Shown here: positions 28,038 through 37,242 of the stretch, in pieces
Layout of the letters: each line of letters opens with the position of its first letter
How positions within the stretch are numbered: position 1 is the stretch's first letter
Assembly (NCBI RefSeq): GCF_019823065.1
Contig: NZ_CP081966.1
Coordinates: 5,421,001-5,485,000, forward strand
Direction of reading: 5' to 3'
DNA from: Pseudomonas mosselii
Lineage (GTDB): Bacteria; Pseudomonadota; Gammaproteobacteria; Pseudomonadales; Pseudomonadaceae
DNA length: 64,000 nt
Translations under genes and position numbers: made by a program
The notes under the pieces: generated by a model
Told to the model about the DNA's origin: nothing
What the model saw: the letters and a program-made list of their open reading frames with translations, nothing else
The model's database searches: none

Positions 28038-28274
28038 CTACACCACCCCGTCACCTCTCCCCTCCTCCTTCATCGCCTCCAGCTTGCCGAACTGCTCGCT
28101 GGCCAAACGGCTGATGATCCGGATCGCCTGGTGAATCCCCGCCGTGTTGCGGAAACTCAGTTGCGGGTTGTGCTCGCACTCCAGTACCTCGTCATGCTGG
28201 ACCAGCGCCTCGCCGAGCAGTTCGAGGGTCCAGACGTAGCTCTGGAGGGTAGTCAGGCGTTCATGGTCAGACAT
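28038..28274 (-). CDS. Small Pseudomonas protein (DUF3077-like)
   Basis: A 78-residue acidic helical protein with ribosome site GGGAGGTG in front of the ATG. The pattern QSYVWTLELLGEALVQHDEVLECE resembles small DUF3077/DUF6124-type proteins that are common and often multicopy in pseudomonads; the family assignment is tentative. The function is unknown. It is the first gene inside the left island boundary. An overlapping 46-codon frame precedes it. Confidence 0.6.
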   Translation of the reverse strand: MSDHERLTTLQSYVWTLELLGEALVQHDEVLECEHNPQLSFRNTAGIHQAIRIISRLASEQFGKLEAMKEEGRGDGVV

Positions 28275-28407
28275 GGGGCACCTCCCGGTTGCCGCGGGTG
28301 GCGAGGGAGTGGCTGTCGATCGGGTAGAAGGTTGGGGATGGGGTGGCCGCGGGGGCTGGGCGGCGGAGAGCGGATGCGAGGATCCTGCTCAGAATGCGAA
28401 TAAGCAT
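28267..28407 (-). CDS. Possible 46-residue peptide, coupled to the next gene
   Basis: An ATG at 28407 with GGAG eight bases upstream opens a short Arg-rich frame (MLIRILSRILASALRR). It ends eight bases inside the downstream DUF3077-like gene, an arrangement that suits translational coupling. There is no family match, so this may be leader sequence rather than a real gene. Confidence 0.3.
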   Translation of the reverse strand: MLIRILSRILASALRRPAPAATPSPTFYPIDSHSLATRGNREVPHV

Positions 28408-28461
28408 GCATGAGACTCCAAGTTTGAGATTGGAGCTACCACGATCCTTCCTACGGGATTG

Positions 28462-28542
28462 GGTGGCAGCTATGTGTGGGGTAGGAATACCGGGAAACTT
28501 GGAACCCGGCCAGGCCGAAGCCTGCCCACACACAGCCGCCAT
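28462..28542. ncRNA. Long imperfect hairpin, candidate structured RNA element
   Basis: Arms of about 22 bases at 28462-28484 and 28521-28542 pair with two mismatches and one bulge. Inside lie smaller perfect stems: CCGGG/CCCGG (28490-28494 with 28505-28509) and CAGGC-CGAA-GCCTG (28511-28524). The element lies upstream of the small DUF3077-like gene. Whether it is a transcript, a leader structure or a mobile palindrome cannot be told from this sequence. Confidence 0.4.
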
Positions 28543-28550
28543 GACATCGC

Positions 28551-28786
28551 AGCAGACGCAAAAAAGGCGCCAGCCGTTGTGATGGGGCGCCTAGTGCGAG
28601 CGCCAAGTTTACCAGCAGGTTCCTACACCTGGTCGCGGAATTTGCTGCGACTTCAGGAATGTAGCCTTAGGGCGGATCTGTTCGCAACAGATCGCGTGGA
28701 AGGAAATTTCCTAAAAGGGGGTGAACCTGGTCGGGGTGCGCACGCTCGACCATATCGTGGTTGCCCATGAAGGCTGTGTGTCGTTG
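28551..28786. other. Non-coding stretch with one perfect palindrome
   Basis: No gene is recognisable. GATCTGTT-CGC-AACAGATC at 28675-28693 is a perfect inverted repeat with 8-bp arms and no T-run. Confidence 0.4.
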
Positions 28787-30849
28787 GTAAGCGATCCATG
28801 AACCCCACCTACCGAGAATAGGAAGTCGCAGTTATCGTGGCATCTCCGGCGAGCAGTTCCACGGCAGTAGCGCTTCATAGTCTGCTACAGACTGCGCGTG
28901 GGGCAGTCGCTCCAGTACGTGGCGCAGCCACGTATAAGGCTCTTGGCCGTTGATCTTTGCAGTCTCGACCAAGCTGTAGATCTGGGCACTGGCCGTGGCG
29001 CCCTTGGGCGTGTCGCTGAACAGCCAGGCCTTGCGACCGATGACAAACGGCTTGATCGAGCGCTCAGCCAGATTGTTGTCGATTGGTAGATAACCAGCCT
29101 CGACGTAACGCACCAACCGGCTCCAGTTATTCGCCAGATAATTCACGGCCTTGCCCAGCACGCTTTGCGGCGTCACTTGGGATTGGGCCTTGTCCAACCA
29201 ACTTTTCAACTGGGTCAGGACTGGCAGGCTTTGCGCCTGTCGCGCTAGATAACGCTGCTCGTCACTGGCGTCTTTCAGTTCGCGCTCGATGCCATACAGC
29301 TTGTTGATCATTGCCAGTGCGACATCGGCCCGTCCGGTTTTGCCTTTAGGCTGCACTTTCTGAGCGTCGACGAATTTGCGCCGGGCATGCGCCATGCACG
29401 CCAACCGTTCCACGCCAGGCCGCAGCGCCAACGCGTTATAGCCGGCGTAATCGTCCGTCATGACATACCCGCGATAACTTTCCAGCAGGCGCAACGGCAC
29501 TTCCTGCGCCCGACTGGAGCTGTAGTCGAACAGCACGATTTTTCGGTCAGGCGGTCCGCTGACTTGCACCCACATCCAGGATTGGCTGGTCGGGTCACGA
29601 TCCGGTTCTTTCAGTACCTGGACACGGGTTTCATCGCAATGGATGACCGGACTTTCCAGTAATCGCTCACGCATCAAATTCAGCAGCGGCTGGACATGTT
29701 CGCTGCATTGGATGATCCAGCGCGCCAGTGTCTGACGTGGAATGTCGATCCCGTGCCGGCTCAGGACACTTTCAAAACGGTGCAGCGGCAAGCCATCGAC
29801 ATACTTGGTGGTCAGCAACATCGCCAACACGCTCGGGCTGGCCATGCTCTTCTCGATCAGTTGAGCCGGTTTGTCTGCCGTGATCGGGGCAACTTCACAT
29901 CCCCGGCAGCCGTAGACCTTACGGACATGTTTGAGCACGCGGATCTGCATCGGCACGATATCCAGCTGCTCGCTGATTTCCTCACCGATCTCATGCTTGC
30001 GGCAACCGCATGCACAGGTCAGTTCGTGTTCAGGCAGTTCGTGGATGACTTCGATACGCGGCAGATCAGCCGAGAGTGGCTTGCGTTTTCCCCGGCGTGG
30101 CGCTGGTGTGACGATTTCTTCATCCGGCGTCTCCACCGTCAACAGAGGCTCGCTCTCTGCCTCGTTGAACATCGCCAGTTGCGGCGTGTTGGGGTCGATG
30201 GCCTGCTCGGACTTGCGGCCGAAAAGACGATCACGCAGCAACTTGATCTGTTCTTTCAGATCAACGATGTGGGTGGCGTAGGCTTCTTTGACTTCCTGCT
30301 CACGCGAGCGTGCTGCGTAAGCCTCAAGGAGCATTTGCTTGAGCAGGACAGGGTCATCGGGAAGGTCATCGGGCATGGAATTCATGCCGAGGATTATACC
30401 GATTGAGGCAACGAAACGAGGGGTCAAAACCTGATGCGGACGGTTGCGCCAGAGGTCGAAGCCGTCGAGTAGCCAGTTCAGCTCCTGAACAGTCAGGACA
30501 ATGGCTTCGTCAGTGATGTCGGGCGAGGTTTTGAAGCGTTCGGATTCCAGGCGCTTGAGCCAGAGACAGAAACCGTTGCGCTCCCAATAGAGGATCTTCA
30601 CGCGATTGCGCGGTTTGTTGAGGAACACGAAAAGAACCGGGTCGAACACGGCCACCTTGATATCCAGTTCAACCAAGGCTGCGAGGCCATCGATGGATTT
30701 TCGAAAGTCGACGGGCTTGGGGTAGAGATAGACTTTTTCGACTTTGGCGTCGGGGCGCATCATCGTCGGCAGGCTCCAGAAAGAAATCGGGAGCACAGCA
30801 TCGGGGATCAGGTAAGCGCTTTGAATGTGGGGTTCATGGAGCGCTTATA
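28787..30849. mobile_element. IS66-family insertion sequence
   Basis: The element is bounded by 22-bp inverted repeats: left GTAAGCGATCCATGAACCCC at 28787, right (reverse complement) ATAAGCGCTCCATGAACCCC ending at 30849. This agrees with IS66 ends except that the right terminal base is A. The 8-bp target duplication usual for IS66 is absent (TGTCGTTG before, ATCATTCC after). It carries one long frame with TnpB and TnpC; no tnpA is present. Confidence 0.88.
28832..30796 (-). CDS. IS66 TnpB-TnpC fusion transposase
   Basis: A single 654-residue frame covers two proteins that are normally separate. Residues ~13-130 are the accessory protein TnpB ([35 protein letters not shown]). Residues ~141-654 are the DDE transposase TnpC: a coiled coil and LFGRKSEQ start, Zn-finger-like CACGCRKHE, catalytic [19 protein letters not shown], and [21 protein letters not shown]. 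The usual TnpB stop seems lost: codon 131 is TCA, one substitution from TAA or TGA, after which the frame runs into TnpC. ATG is at 30796, although TnpB-like sequence suggests MMRPDAK at residue 12 as the original start. Confidence 0.88.
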   Translation of the reverse strand: MLPISFWSLPTMMRPDAKVEKVYLYPKPVDFRKSIDGLAALVELDIKVAVFDPVLFVFLNKPRNRVKILYWERNGFCLWLKRLESERFKTSPDITDEAIVLTVQELNWLLDGFDLWRNRPHQVLTPRFVASIGIILGMNSMPDDLPDDPVLLKQMLLEAYAARSREQEVKEAYATHIVDLKEQIKLLRDRLFGRKSEQAIDPNTPQLAMFNEAESEPLLTVETPDEEIVTPAPRRGKRKPLSADLPRIEVIHELPEHELTCACGCRKHEIGEEISEQLDIVPMQIRVLKHVRKVYGCRGCEVAPITADKPAQLIEKSMASPSVLAMLLTTKYVDGLPLHRFESVLSRHGIDIPRQTLARWIIQCSEHVQPLLNLMRERLLESPVIHCDETRVQVLKEPDRDPTSQSWMWVQVSGPPDRKIVLFDYSSSRAQEVPLRLLESYRGYVMTDDYAGYNALALRPGVERLACMAHARRKFVDAQKVQPKGKTGRADVALAMINKLYGIERELKDASDEQRYLARQAQSLPVLTQLKSWLDKAQSQVTPQSVLGKAVNYLANNWSRLVRYVEAGYLPIDNNLAERSIKPFVIGRKAWLFSDTPKGATASAQIYSLVETAKINGQEPYTWLRHVLERLPHAQSVADYEALLPWNCSPEMPR

Positions 30850-31108
30850 TCATTCCGATCACAGCCATTACTATTATCGGCTCACTGCCCTACTGGTATG
30901 CAAACGCCTAGGCAAAGATCGAAAGAAACTCCTATGACTTACTGCACTTGAGCTTGCTTGATTTAGCCACACTCAATCGATGAGTCAAAGTAAAGTCTTC
31001 GCCGCCAGCAAGATCATGTAATTGAGAAAGCCTATAACCACCTTAAAAATTTGATATATAGACAAGAACCCTCAAGAACAGGCCCACCTTTTCCTGCAAC
31101 CCGCCGCG
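30850..31108. other. AT-rich non-coding stretch
   Basis: About 260 bases between the IS66 right end and the first minus-strand island gene. The base composition is clearly lower in GC than the core genome on either side. No gene, RNA or clear terminator was recognised. Confidence 0.5.
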
Positions 31109-31546
31109 TCAAGCCTTCCATGAATCAAGATCACAACATAAATTATCGAACAAGAACTCTACAACTTTAGCTCGCCCATCACCCAGTGCTGAAGCAATAG
31201 TCAGCACGGAAACCAACATAGAGTTAACGACATGTAAATCTTTTACATTTCCAAGGCAACTCAATACTTCTTCAAACTTCTCAAGCATAGTCGATTGAGT
31301 AAAATTCAAACCTTGGACCACATGCGTGGAAGGCGTTAAGTAGAGAATGTTCGCACGCGTCCGCAAGCCATACGCTTCAGTCAACATACCATAACCCTCG
31401 GAAGGGAAAGCCGCATCTTGCCCTGCCAGCCTTCTCAATGCCTCCTGAAAAGCCATGGACAAATGAAGAATTAGCTCTGAGAATTCCTTAACACTGACTT
31501 CACTGGCCAGTGCAGCAGATTTACTTGAGGATTTTAACACGGTCAT
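31109..31546 (-). CDS. Unknown protein downstream of a DGQHR gene
   Basis: A 145-residue protein, largely helical, with no recognised domain. The start was set at the ATG at 31546 because GGAGGT lies just upstream, rather than at 31570. Notable segments are SELILHLSMAFQEALRRLAG and SMLVSVLTIASALGDGRAK. It follows the DGQHR gene (stop at 31578) by about 30 bases on the same strand, so the two probably form an operon divergent from the modification genes. It is not one of the published Dpd proteins that I can recognise. Confidence 0.65.
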   Translation of the reverse strand: MTVLKSSSKSAALASEVSVKEFSELILHLSMAFQEALRRLAGQDAAFPSEGYGMLTEAYGLRTRANILYLTPSTHVVQGLNFTQSTMLEKFEEVLSCLGNVKDLHVVNSMLVSVLTIASALGDGRAKVVEFLFDNLCCDLDSWKA

Positions 31547-31577
31547 AACACCTCCGAGAATTGGCAACATCTACTCT

Positions 31578-32633
31578 TCAACTAGCTATTAGTTCCGAAC
31601 TCCGGAGCACCCTAGTCAAATGATCAGTCAGCAGATGAATGTCACCATGTAGATTTTGGACTCCATTCCACGGCCGGTTGCCAGTTTTGAAAAACCAATC
31701 TCCCGAACCAGACGTCCAAGCAGTATAGCCTTGCAGTTTTTTCAGACCCAACTTAAACACTGGGGCCAATGGCGCTCCTGTAGCACACAACTGCTCCATG
31801 ACGAACCCCATAGAGATAATCCCTGCACTATGGACGAGGCGCGAACTTTTTGGCGTATGCCCATGCCAAGCATCTCCAAATACTTCTTGGACCGCCTGGA
31901 AAAATTCGCTAATAGCTAAAAAACAAAGATCTTCACCTCCCGACAACTCAATAACTTCTCGGCAGTAACCGTCAGAAAGGGAGTTCATCACCAACTTTTG
32001 AAGCGAAGTATCGCCCAATACGCCCAGAGGGTTTGTATGCTGCTTTATTTGCCCTTGCAACGAAGATCTATCGTCATAATTCAGCATTTCCACGATACGG
32101 GCAGCTCGGGAGCGAGAAGTCATTCTAAGTGGAAGACCACTCACCCCTGGAAGTAGTTCGTAAACCAAAGATTTTGGCAGTGGACTTGTATTATTGACTA
32201 GAATAAATTGCCGACGAAGTTCTTCCTGGCTCTTACAGACAAGGGCGGAAACGAGTAACTGGAACGAACTTCCTTCGATCCCAGCCAACGCAGAAAGACG
32301 CTGCTGCCCATCTACAACGAACCCAGGCGGACCGGATGAAATGTCCACCTCAATTTCTGCATAAGCCCCAGTCCCCTCAACCACCTTTACTCCACCGGTG
32401 AACGCTAGCACCACTGAATTGGGCATTACCGCATCTGGACGAGTCAGGTAATCGCGGATCTCTCGTATGTGTTTGGACACCTGAGGCCGCTGGAATCCAT
32501 TAAGAATTCCACGATCATCACGCTTGACTCGGTCGATGCTAGCGATCGCCAAAATCTGCTCAACCGTCGCCGCAAACGATACCACCTGGTGGCTTTGGCT
32601 CTGTAAGGCCTTGATTGCGCTGAACTTAAGCAA
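31578..32633 (-). CDS. DGQHR-domain protein (DpdB/DndB-like), divergent copy
   Basis: The start was set at the TTG at 32633, which follows AAGGA and aligns with the ATG of the paralog at 36159; both are then exactly 351 residues. The core motif [13 protein letters not shown] is present, with GFQRPQVSKHIREIRDYL before it and FILVNNTSPLPKSL after it, and AWTSG near the end. By eye about half of the residues match the 36159 paralog. DGQHR proteins include DndB, a regulator of phosphorothioation, and DpdB, an ATPase that helps insert preQ0 in DNA. Its divergent position suggests a regulatory or accessory role, which is inference. Confidence 0.8.
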   Translation of the reverse strand: MLKFSAIKALQSQSHQVVSFAATVEQILAIASIDRVKRDDRGILNGFQRPQVSKHIREIRDYLTRPDAVMPNSVVLAFTGGVKVVEGTGAYAEIEVDISSGPPGFVVDGQQRLSALAGIEGSSFQLLVSALVCKSQEELRRQFILVNNTSPLPKSLVYELLPGVSGLPLRMTSRSRAARIVEMLNYDDRSSLQGQIKQHTNPLGVLGDTSLQKLVMNSLSDGYCREVIELSGGEDLCFLAISEFFQAVQEVFGDAWHGHTPKSSRLVHSAGIISMGFVMEQLCATGAPLAPVFKLGLKKLQGYTAWTSGSGDWFFKTGNRPWNGVQNLHGDIHLLTDHLTRVLRSSELIAS

Positions 32634-32813
32634 TGAAACTATTCCTTCTTTGAGCGCCCTCCAACAGAGGGGCAACAGCACTTTTCAGGCCCTTATACCA
32701 ACCTAAACGCACAAAAACCAGACAATTTTCATGGCCTAAGCAGTTATTCAATGCTAAATTAGCGACCCCAGATAAATGTAGAACCATCACCACAAAGGTT
32801 TGCAGTTTTTCGT
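32634..32813. promoter_or_regulatory. Divergent promoter region of the dpd modification genes
   Basis: A 180-bp AT-rich gap separates the divergent DGQHR gene from the first plus-strand dpd gene and must contain promoters for both. No clear -10/-35 pair or operator could be assigned. The plus-strand gene has only a distant AAAGG in front of its ATG. Confidence 0.45.
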
Positions 32814-33749
32814 ATGAGAACCGTCATCATTACCAACTGCACCAATCGAAAGCGCCTTGATGGCCTGCCCTCGGTGGTGCTGAGCGACGAATGCTACCCA
32901 TCGCTTGCAGCTATGGCGCAAGCGTGGAAGGAGCGAGTCGACGAGCGTCCTGCCACGCAGACGGCATCTTCACTTTACCTGGGTAGGAGCGTTTCCGACG
33001 CGAAGTGCGTCGCTACGCGGCTGGGAGCGAGGCTAATGTTCGCGTCGACAGGCTTAGGGTTGGTTGAGAGCGATCATAAGTGTCCGCCCTACGACCTGAC
33101 TGTGTCTCAAGATCCGAATTCTATCATCCCACACCTCCAAAAATGGGGGCTCCGCGCGTCAGACTGGTGGGAAGCCGTGAATGGCACCCGTGAAAGAGCA
33201 AGCGCCCTAGCTGATCTCGTCAGCCATCCAGACATCGATTTAACGCTGATCGCACTTACTTCAAGCTACGTTCAGTTGATAGCTGCAGACCTCGAAAAAA
33301 TAGAGGATGCACACATCGACAAGGTCAGGATATTCACTTCGCGCCCAGGCATTGAGATGCTTCCCCGTCGCTTGCGAAGCATGGCGATGCCCTATGACGA
33401 ACGCCTTGAAGGCTCAACACTACCAGGCACTCGCAATGATTTCCCTCAGAGAGCCATGCGTCACTTCGTTGAGGTTCTTGAACTGTCGAGTGCTCCTGCA
33501 GAAGTCGCTCGTAAGGCCGTCTCCGAAGCGATGAATGATTTGTCGCCAGCCAAAATGACTGTCCGACGGCGAGCATCGGACAGTGAAATTGCCTACATGC
33601 TCAAGTGTGTGTGGGCCGACTACAAAGGCAGTTCCACCCGCTTGTTACGCTACCTAAGGGATGTGGCCCAGGTCTCGTGCGAGCAATCGCGTTTCCGGAA
33701 AATCTGGCGCGACATCAAATGCCAGGACAGCATAGAGAGCAAAGCATGA
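32814..33749 (+). CDS. YaaA/DUF6884-like protein, candidate DpdC
   Basis: A 311-residue protein that opens the modification operon. Its N terminus, MRTVIITNCTNRKR, resembles the strand-and-CxxxKR start of the YaaA/DUF6884-type proteins, followed by LMFASTGLGLVESDHKCPPYDLTVS. The C-terminal ~80 residues look like a separate helical domain. In Salmonella Montevideo, DpdC is needed to turn dPreQ0 into 2'-deoxy-7-amido-7-deazaguanosine. All other modification genes here have an assignment, so this is the only DpdC candidate. That is inference from elimination and position; I cannot confirm homology. It overlaps the next start by ATGA. Confidence 0.55.
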   Translation: MRTVIITNCTNRKRLDGLPSVVLSDECYPSLAAMAQAWKERVDERPATQTASSLYLGRSVSDAKCVATRLGARLMFASTGLGLVESDHKCPPYDLTVSQDPNSIIPHLQKWGLRASDWWEAVNGTRERASALADLVSHPDIDLTLIALTSSYVQLIAADLEKIEDAHIDKVRIFTSRPGIEMLPRRLRSMAMPYDERLEGSTLPGTRNDFPQRAMRHFVEVLELSSAPAEVARKAVSEAMNDLSPAKMTVRRRASDSEIAYMLKCVWADYKGSSTRLLRYLRDVAQVSCEQSRFRKIWRDIKCQDSIESKA

Positions 33750-34867
33750 CGAGCGAAAATGCGATTGTGGTGCGTGCACTACGCACCACTCAAGGCGACA
33801 ACCTTGATGTGTACGCATTATTCATCAAAGGATCTGACCTGGTCCGGATTGCTGACATCACCCGCCTTTCTCGCGAAGACAGTAGCCCCCTCAAGGGCTT
33901 CCAGCGCCCCGAGATTAAAAACCATGTCAAAGGGATTACCGAGTACCTCAATCAGGGAAACGTGCTCTTCCCCAACGCAATCATCCTGGCGCTGTCTCCG
34001 GACCTACGCTTCGTTGCCGCACGCGGGAGCAAGCCGACCGGCGACGCGGGGCTTTCGCAAGCGGGTACCCTGACGATCCCTATTAGGGAGGAAGGCTTGA
34101 GATCTGCCTGGATCGTGGACGGGCAACAGCGCTCGATAGCGCTAGCGAAAGCAGCCAATTCAGATCTACCAGTTCCAGTGATCGGTTTCGTATCTGATAG
34201 CCTGACCACCCAGCGCGAGCAGTTCATTTTGGTCAACAAAGCAAAGCCCTTGCCTACTCGACTGATCAATGAACTACTACCAGAGACGGGCGGTATTCTT
34301 TTACCCCGCGAACTGAGTGCTCGCAAAGCTCCGGCTGAGTTATGCGGGCTTCTTAGCCGTGATCCTAACTCTCCTTTCTATAAACTCATAAAGCGGTCGT
34401 CCGAGCACAATTGCAAAGCAGTTATCACTGACACTGCTGTCATTACGATGATCCGGAACAGCATTAGTAATCCGCTGGGGGCATTGGCTCCGTACACCTC
34501 AAGCAGAGACGGTGCAGCTAACGTTGAGTCCATGTATCACCTGCTGACGACCTTCTGGCGAGCTGTCCGCGATACGTTCCCAGAGGCGTGGGCACTTGAG
34601 TCCAAGAACAGTCGCCTCATGCACTCTGCAGGGGTAATTGCCATGGGCGTCCTTATGGATCGGATCTACGCCAAAATCGGAGGGCAGCACGAGACCTACG
34701 ACGCCATACTAAATGAACTGAGCAGAGTCGCCCCCTACTGTGCATGGACATCAGGTCATTGGCCGATTATTAATGCCCAGTGGAATGAAATCCAAAGCAC
34801 CCCCCAAGATATCAAGGTACTGCAAGAAACCTTGATCCGCCTCTATATGACCAGCGCTCACCAATGA
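33746..34867 (+). CDS. DGQHR-domain protein, divergent paralog
   Basis: A 373-residue protein beginning at the ATG at 33746, which overlaps the previous stop (ATGA). It has the DGQHR core as AWIVDGQQRSIALAK, preceded by GFQRPEIKNHVKGITEYL and followed by FILVNKAKPLPTRL, and a C-terminal APYCAWTSGHW. It is more distant from the other two copies than they are from each other. Lying between the candidate dpdC and dpdA and translationally coupled to both, it probably works in the modification step, perhaps as a second subunit with DpdB. Its specific role is unknown. Confidence 0.8.
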   Translation: MTSENAIVVRALRTTQGDNLDVYALFIKGSDLVRIADITRLSREDSSPLKGFQRPEIKNHVKGITEYLNQGNVLFPNAIILALSPDLRFVAARGSKPTGDAGLSQAGTLTIPIREEGLRSAWIVDGQQRSIALAKAANSDLPVPVIGFVSDSLTTQREQFILVNKAKPLPTRLINELLPETGGILLPRELSARKAPAELCGLLSRDPNSPFYKLIKRSSEHNCKAVITDTAVITMIRNSISNPLGALAPYTSSRDGAANVESMYHLLTTFWRAVRDTFPEAWALESKNSRLMHSAGVIAMGVLMDRIYAKIGGQHETYDAILNELSRVAPYCAWTSGHWPIINAQWNEIQSTPQDIKVLQETLIRLYMTSAHQ

Positions 34868-36162
34868 AATTCTTATACGCCGACACCCAAGACTATGTAG
34901 ACCCGGACTACGACTTCATCAACGATCGAAATGCGCCGGGCCGTAAGAGATACTGGGATGACCGTTATGCGCACGAAATGATGTCCCCTATCCCTTATGA
35001 CGGACTCTTGGTTTCGATGAGCGCTGTGCGGCCCGCAAATGGGGTCGCTAATTCAAAGGTTCGGTATTCAACCTCCGAACAGCAGCGTTTCCTGAGAGAG
35101 GGTGTGCGCAAATTTCTACGACTCGATGGCGTCCAGTTCAAAGACACTATGGTTTTGGGTGACTGTGGGGCTTTCGCCTATGTAGAGCATCCGACCCCTG
35201 CGTATAGCCCAAGCGAGGTAGTAGAGTTTTACTCAGATGCAGGATTCACCCACGGTTGCTCGCCGGACCACATCATATTCGACTGCGACTGCAGCAATCC
35301 TCCAGCGGAGAGTCAGTCGGAAGATGTGCTGTTTCGGTACGAAATCACACTAAAAAATGCGCAAGAATTTCTGCGCCTGGTGAAAGAGGCAGGATGGCCC
35401 TTTGAGCCTCTAGGAGCAGTGCAGGGTTGGTCTCCACAGAGCATGGCGAGCGCTGCTAAACAACTTGAAGGCATGGGATATCGCTACTTGGCAATCGGAG
35501 GATTAGTCCCTCTAAAGGTCGATCAAATTCATGAAGTTCTGAAAGCGCTTCGTGCAACTCTTAAGCCAGAAACAAATATTCACCTCCTGGGATTTGCCAA
35601 AGCCGAAAACATACATGAATTCACTGGATATGGCATTACCAGTTTCGACTCAACGTCCCCCCTTATACGCGCATTCAAAGATGCAAAATGCAACTATTAC
35701 ATGGGCACCACAACAAGCAAACTGGATTATTACACCGCCATCCGCATCCCTCAGGCAATTGAAAACCCACGCCTTATGCAGGGAATAAAAAAAGGGAAGC
35801 TGAGCGCAGAAGAACTACAAAAAAAGGAAAAATCGGCATTATCAGCAATTCGTGAGTACGACAAAGGCCTGCTCGACTTTGACTCAACCCTAGGAGTGTT
35901 AGTCGACTATCTCCGGCTAACACTGTCGGGATCGATATCATCACCAGCAGAAATGGAAAAAGAAGTAGCAAAACATATCCGGCTAATCTCACCCACACTG
36001 AGAGATAAGCCGTGGCAAAAATGCCAGTGCTCGATTTGCCAGTCAACCGGCATCGAAACCATTATATTTAGAGCAAGTAACAGAAACAAAAGACGCGGGT
36101 TTCACAACCTGGGCGTTTATCACCGCCACCTTCAGAAAACTCTGGAATCTTCGAAACAATGA
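34864..36162 (+). CDS. dpdA: DNA-modifying guanine transglycosylase homologue DpdA
   Basis: A 432-residue member of the tRNA-guanine transglycosylase superfamily. DCGAF at 100-104 matches the substrate-binding Asp motif DSGGF of bacterial Tgt, and D262 in GITSFDSTSPL matches the nucleophile motif (FDCV.PTR). A Zn site is built from C387, C389, C392 and a His near 414-420. DpdA exchanges guanine for preQ0 in DNA rather than RNA. The neighbouring queC/E/D genes and the DGQHR gene support this assignment rather than a second housekeeping Tgt. Starts overlap at both ends (ATGA), so the operon is tightly coupled. Confidence 0.9.
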   Translation: MKFLYADTQDYVDPDYDFINDRNAPGRKRYWDDRYAHEMMSPIPYDGLLVSMSAVRPANGVANSKVRYSTSEQQRFLREGVRKFLRLDGVQFKDTMVLGDCGAFAYVEHPTPAYSPSEVVEFYSDAGFTHGCSPDHIIFDCDCSNPPAESQSEDVLFRYEITLKNAQEFLRLVKEAGWPFEPLGAVQGWSPQSMASAAKQLEGMGYRYLAIGGLVPLKVDQIHEVLKALRATLKPETNIHLLGFAKAENIHEFTGYGITSFDSTSPLIRAFKDAKCNYYMGTTTSKLDYYTAIRIPQAIENPRLMQGIKKGKLSAEELQKKEKSALSAIREYDKGLLDFDSTLGVLVDYLRLTLSGSISSPAEMEKEVAKHIRLISPTLRDKPWQKCQCSICQSTGIETIIFRASNRNKRRGFHNLGVYHRHLQKTLESSKQ

Positions 36163-37214
36163 TCTATCGATTCAAGGGTGTGCGCGCCCAACAGGCATCC
36201 GGGCATGACGTATTTTCTTTCGCGGCCACTCCAAATGACATTTTAGAATTTTCTGAAATTGAGAGAGTCGGACGCAATGAGGACGGTCATCTTAAAGGTT
36301 TTCAGCGCCATCAGGTTGCCTCGCACATTAGAGATATTCGCGACTACCTTCAACGCGATGATGCATTGCTCCCTAACGCGATCATCTTAGCCTTTCTAGA
36401 TGGAGTCACGATTAAAGACCTCGGTGAAGGCATCGTAGAAATCGTTATTGAGACTACTGATTCCAAGCCAGGCTTTGTGGTTGATGGCCAACAACGACTC
36501 AGTGCCCTTGCGACGATGGAAAAGCCTGGGTTCCAGGTATTTGTGTCTGCATTGATTTGTAAAGACTACAACGAACTACGACAACAGTTTGTGCTCGTTA
36601 ACAATACGCGACCGCTTCCAAAGTCACTGATTTATGAACTTTTACCAACTGTTGACGGCTTGCCTGAACGATTTACCAGTCGCAAATTCGCAGCTCACAT
36701 TATTGATTTATTGAACTTCTTGCCAAACTCCTCTCTGTTTGGTGAGATCAAGCAACATACAAACCCCAAGGGAGTTTTAAGCGACATGGCGATGCAGAAG
36801 TTTGTAATGAACTCTGCTAACGACGGCGCCATTCGTAGCTTTATGAAATTCGATGACTTTGAGGGGCGCAGCATCGAACTCATCAACAATTTCTTTCACG
36901 CAGTGCGTGTGGTTTTCAGATCGGAGTGGGAAGGACTAGCGCCCAGAAATTCACGCTTGAAGCACGGGGCGGGCCTAGTATCGTTGAGTTTCGTTATGGA
37001 AATGCTTTATTCCGAGCAAGGTTCGGCCAGCAAAGAAGATTTCATCGAAGGCCTCAAACTTTTGAAACCTCATACCGCATGGACAAGTGGTGAATGGCAT
37101 ATTTCAGAAACTGACCAACGCCCCTGGAACGGTATCCAAAACACTCCTACTGATATCGGACTACTTACGAAGTACCTGACCGAAAAGCTTAAGCAAGAAC
37201 TGAAGCGTCGCTAA
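36159..37214 (+). CDS. dpdB: DGQHR-domain protein DpdB
   Basis: A 351-residue protein translationally coupled to dpdA (ATGA). It carries [18 protein letters not shown], the core [27 protein letters not shown] and AWTSGEWH. DpdB shares this DndB-like fold, has ATPase activity and, with DpdA, is sufficient to put preQ0 into DNA in Salmonella. It was named dpdB here because it sits directly after dpdA and before the queuosine-type genes; the paralog at 33746 is an alternative bearer of the name. Confidence 0.78.
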   Translation: MIYRFKGVRAQQASGHDVFSFAATPNDILEFSEIERVGRNEDGHLKGFQRHQVASHIRDIRDYLQRDDALLPNAIILAFLDGVTIKDLGEGIVEIVIETTDSKPGFVVDGQQRLSALATMEKPGFQVFVSALICKDYNELRQQFVLVNNTRPLPKSLIYELLPTVDGLPERFTSRKFAAHIIDLLNFLPNSSLFGEIKQHTNPKGVLSDMAMQKFVMNSANDGAIRSFMKFDDFEGRSIELINNFFHAVRVVFRSEWEGLAPRNSRLKHGAGLVSLSFVMEMLYSEQGSASKEDFIEGLKLLKPHTAWTSGEWHISETDQRPWNGIQNTPTDIGLLTKYLTEKLKQELKRR

Positions 37215-37242
37215 GTACACGCCCAGTTCCGAGGATGGGAAG

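Noticed and set aside
34864..36162. A second housekeeping tRNA-guanine transglycosylase
   Set aside because: The catalytic motifs are diverged (DCGAF, FDSTS) and the operon context is dpd, so DNA is the likely substrate.
31578..37214. A DndB-based phosphorothioation (Dnd) system
   Set aside because: DGQHR proteins suggested it, but there is no DndA, DndC, DndD or DndE, while a TGT homologue and preQ0 genes are present.
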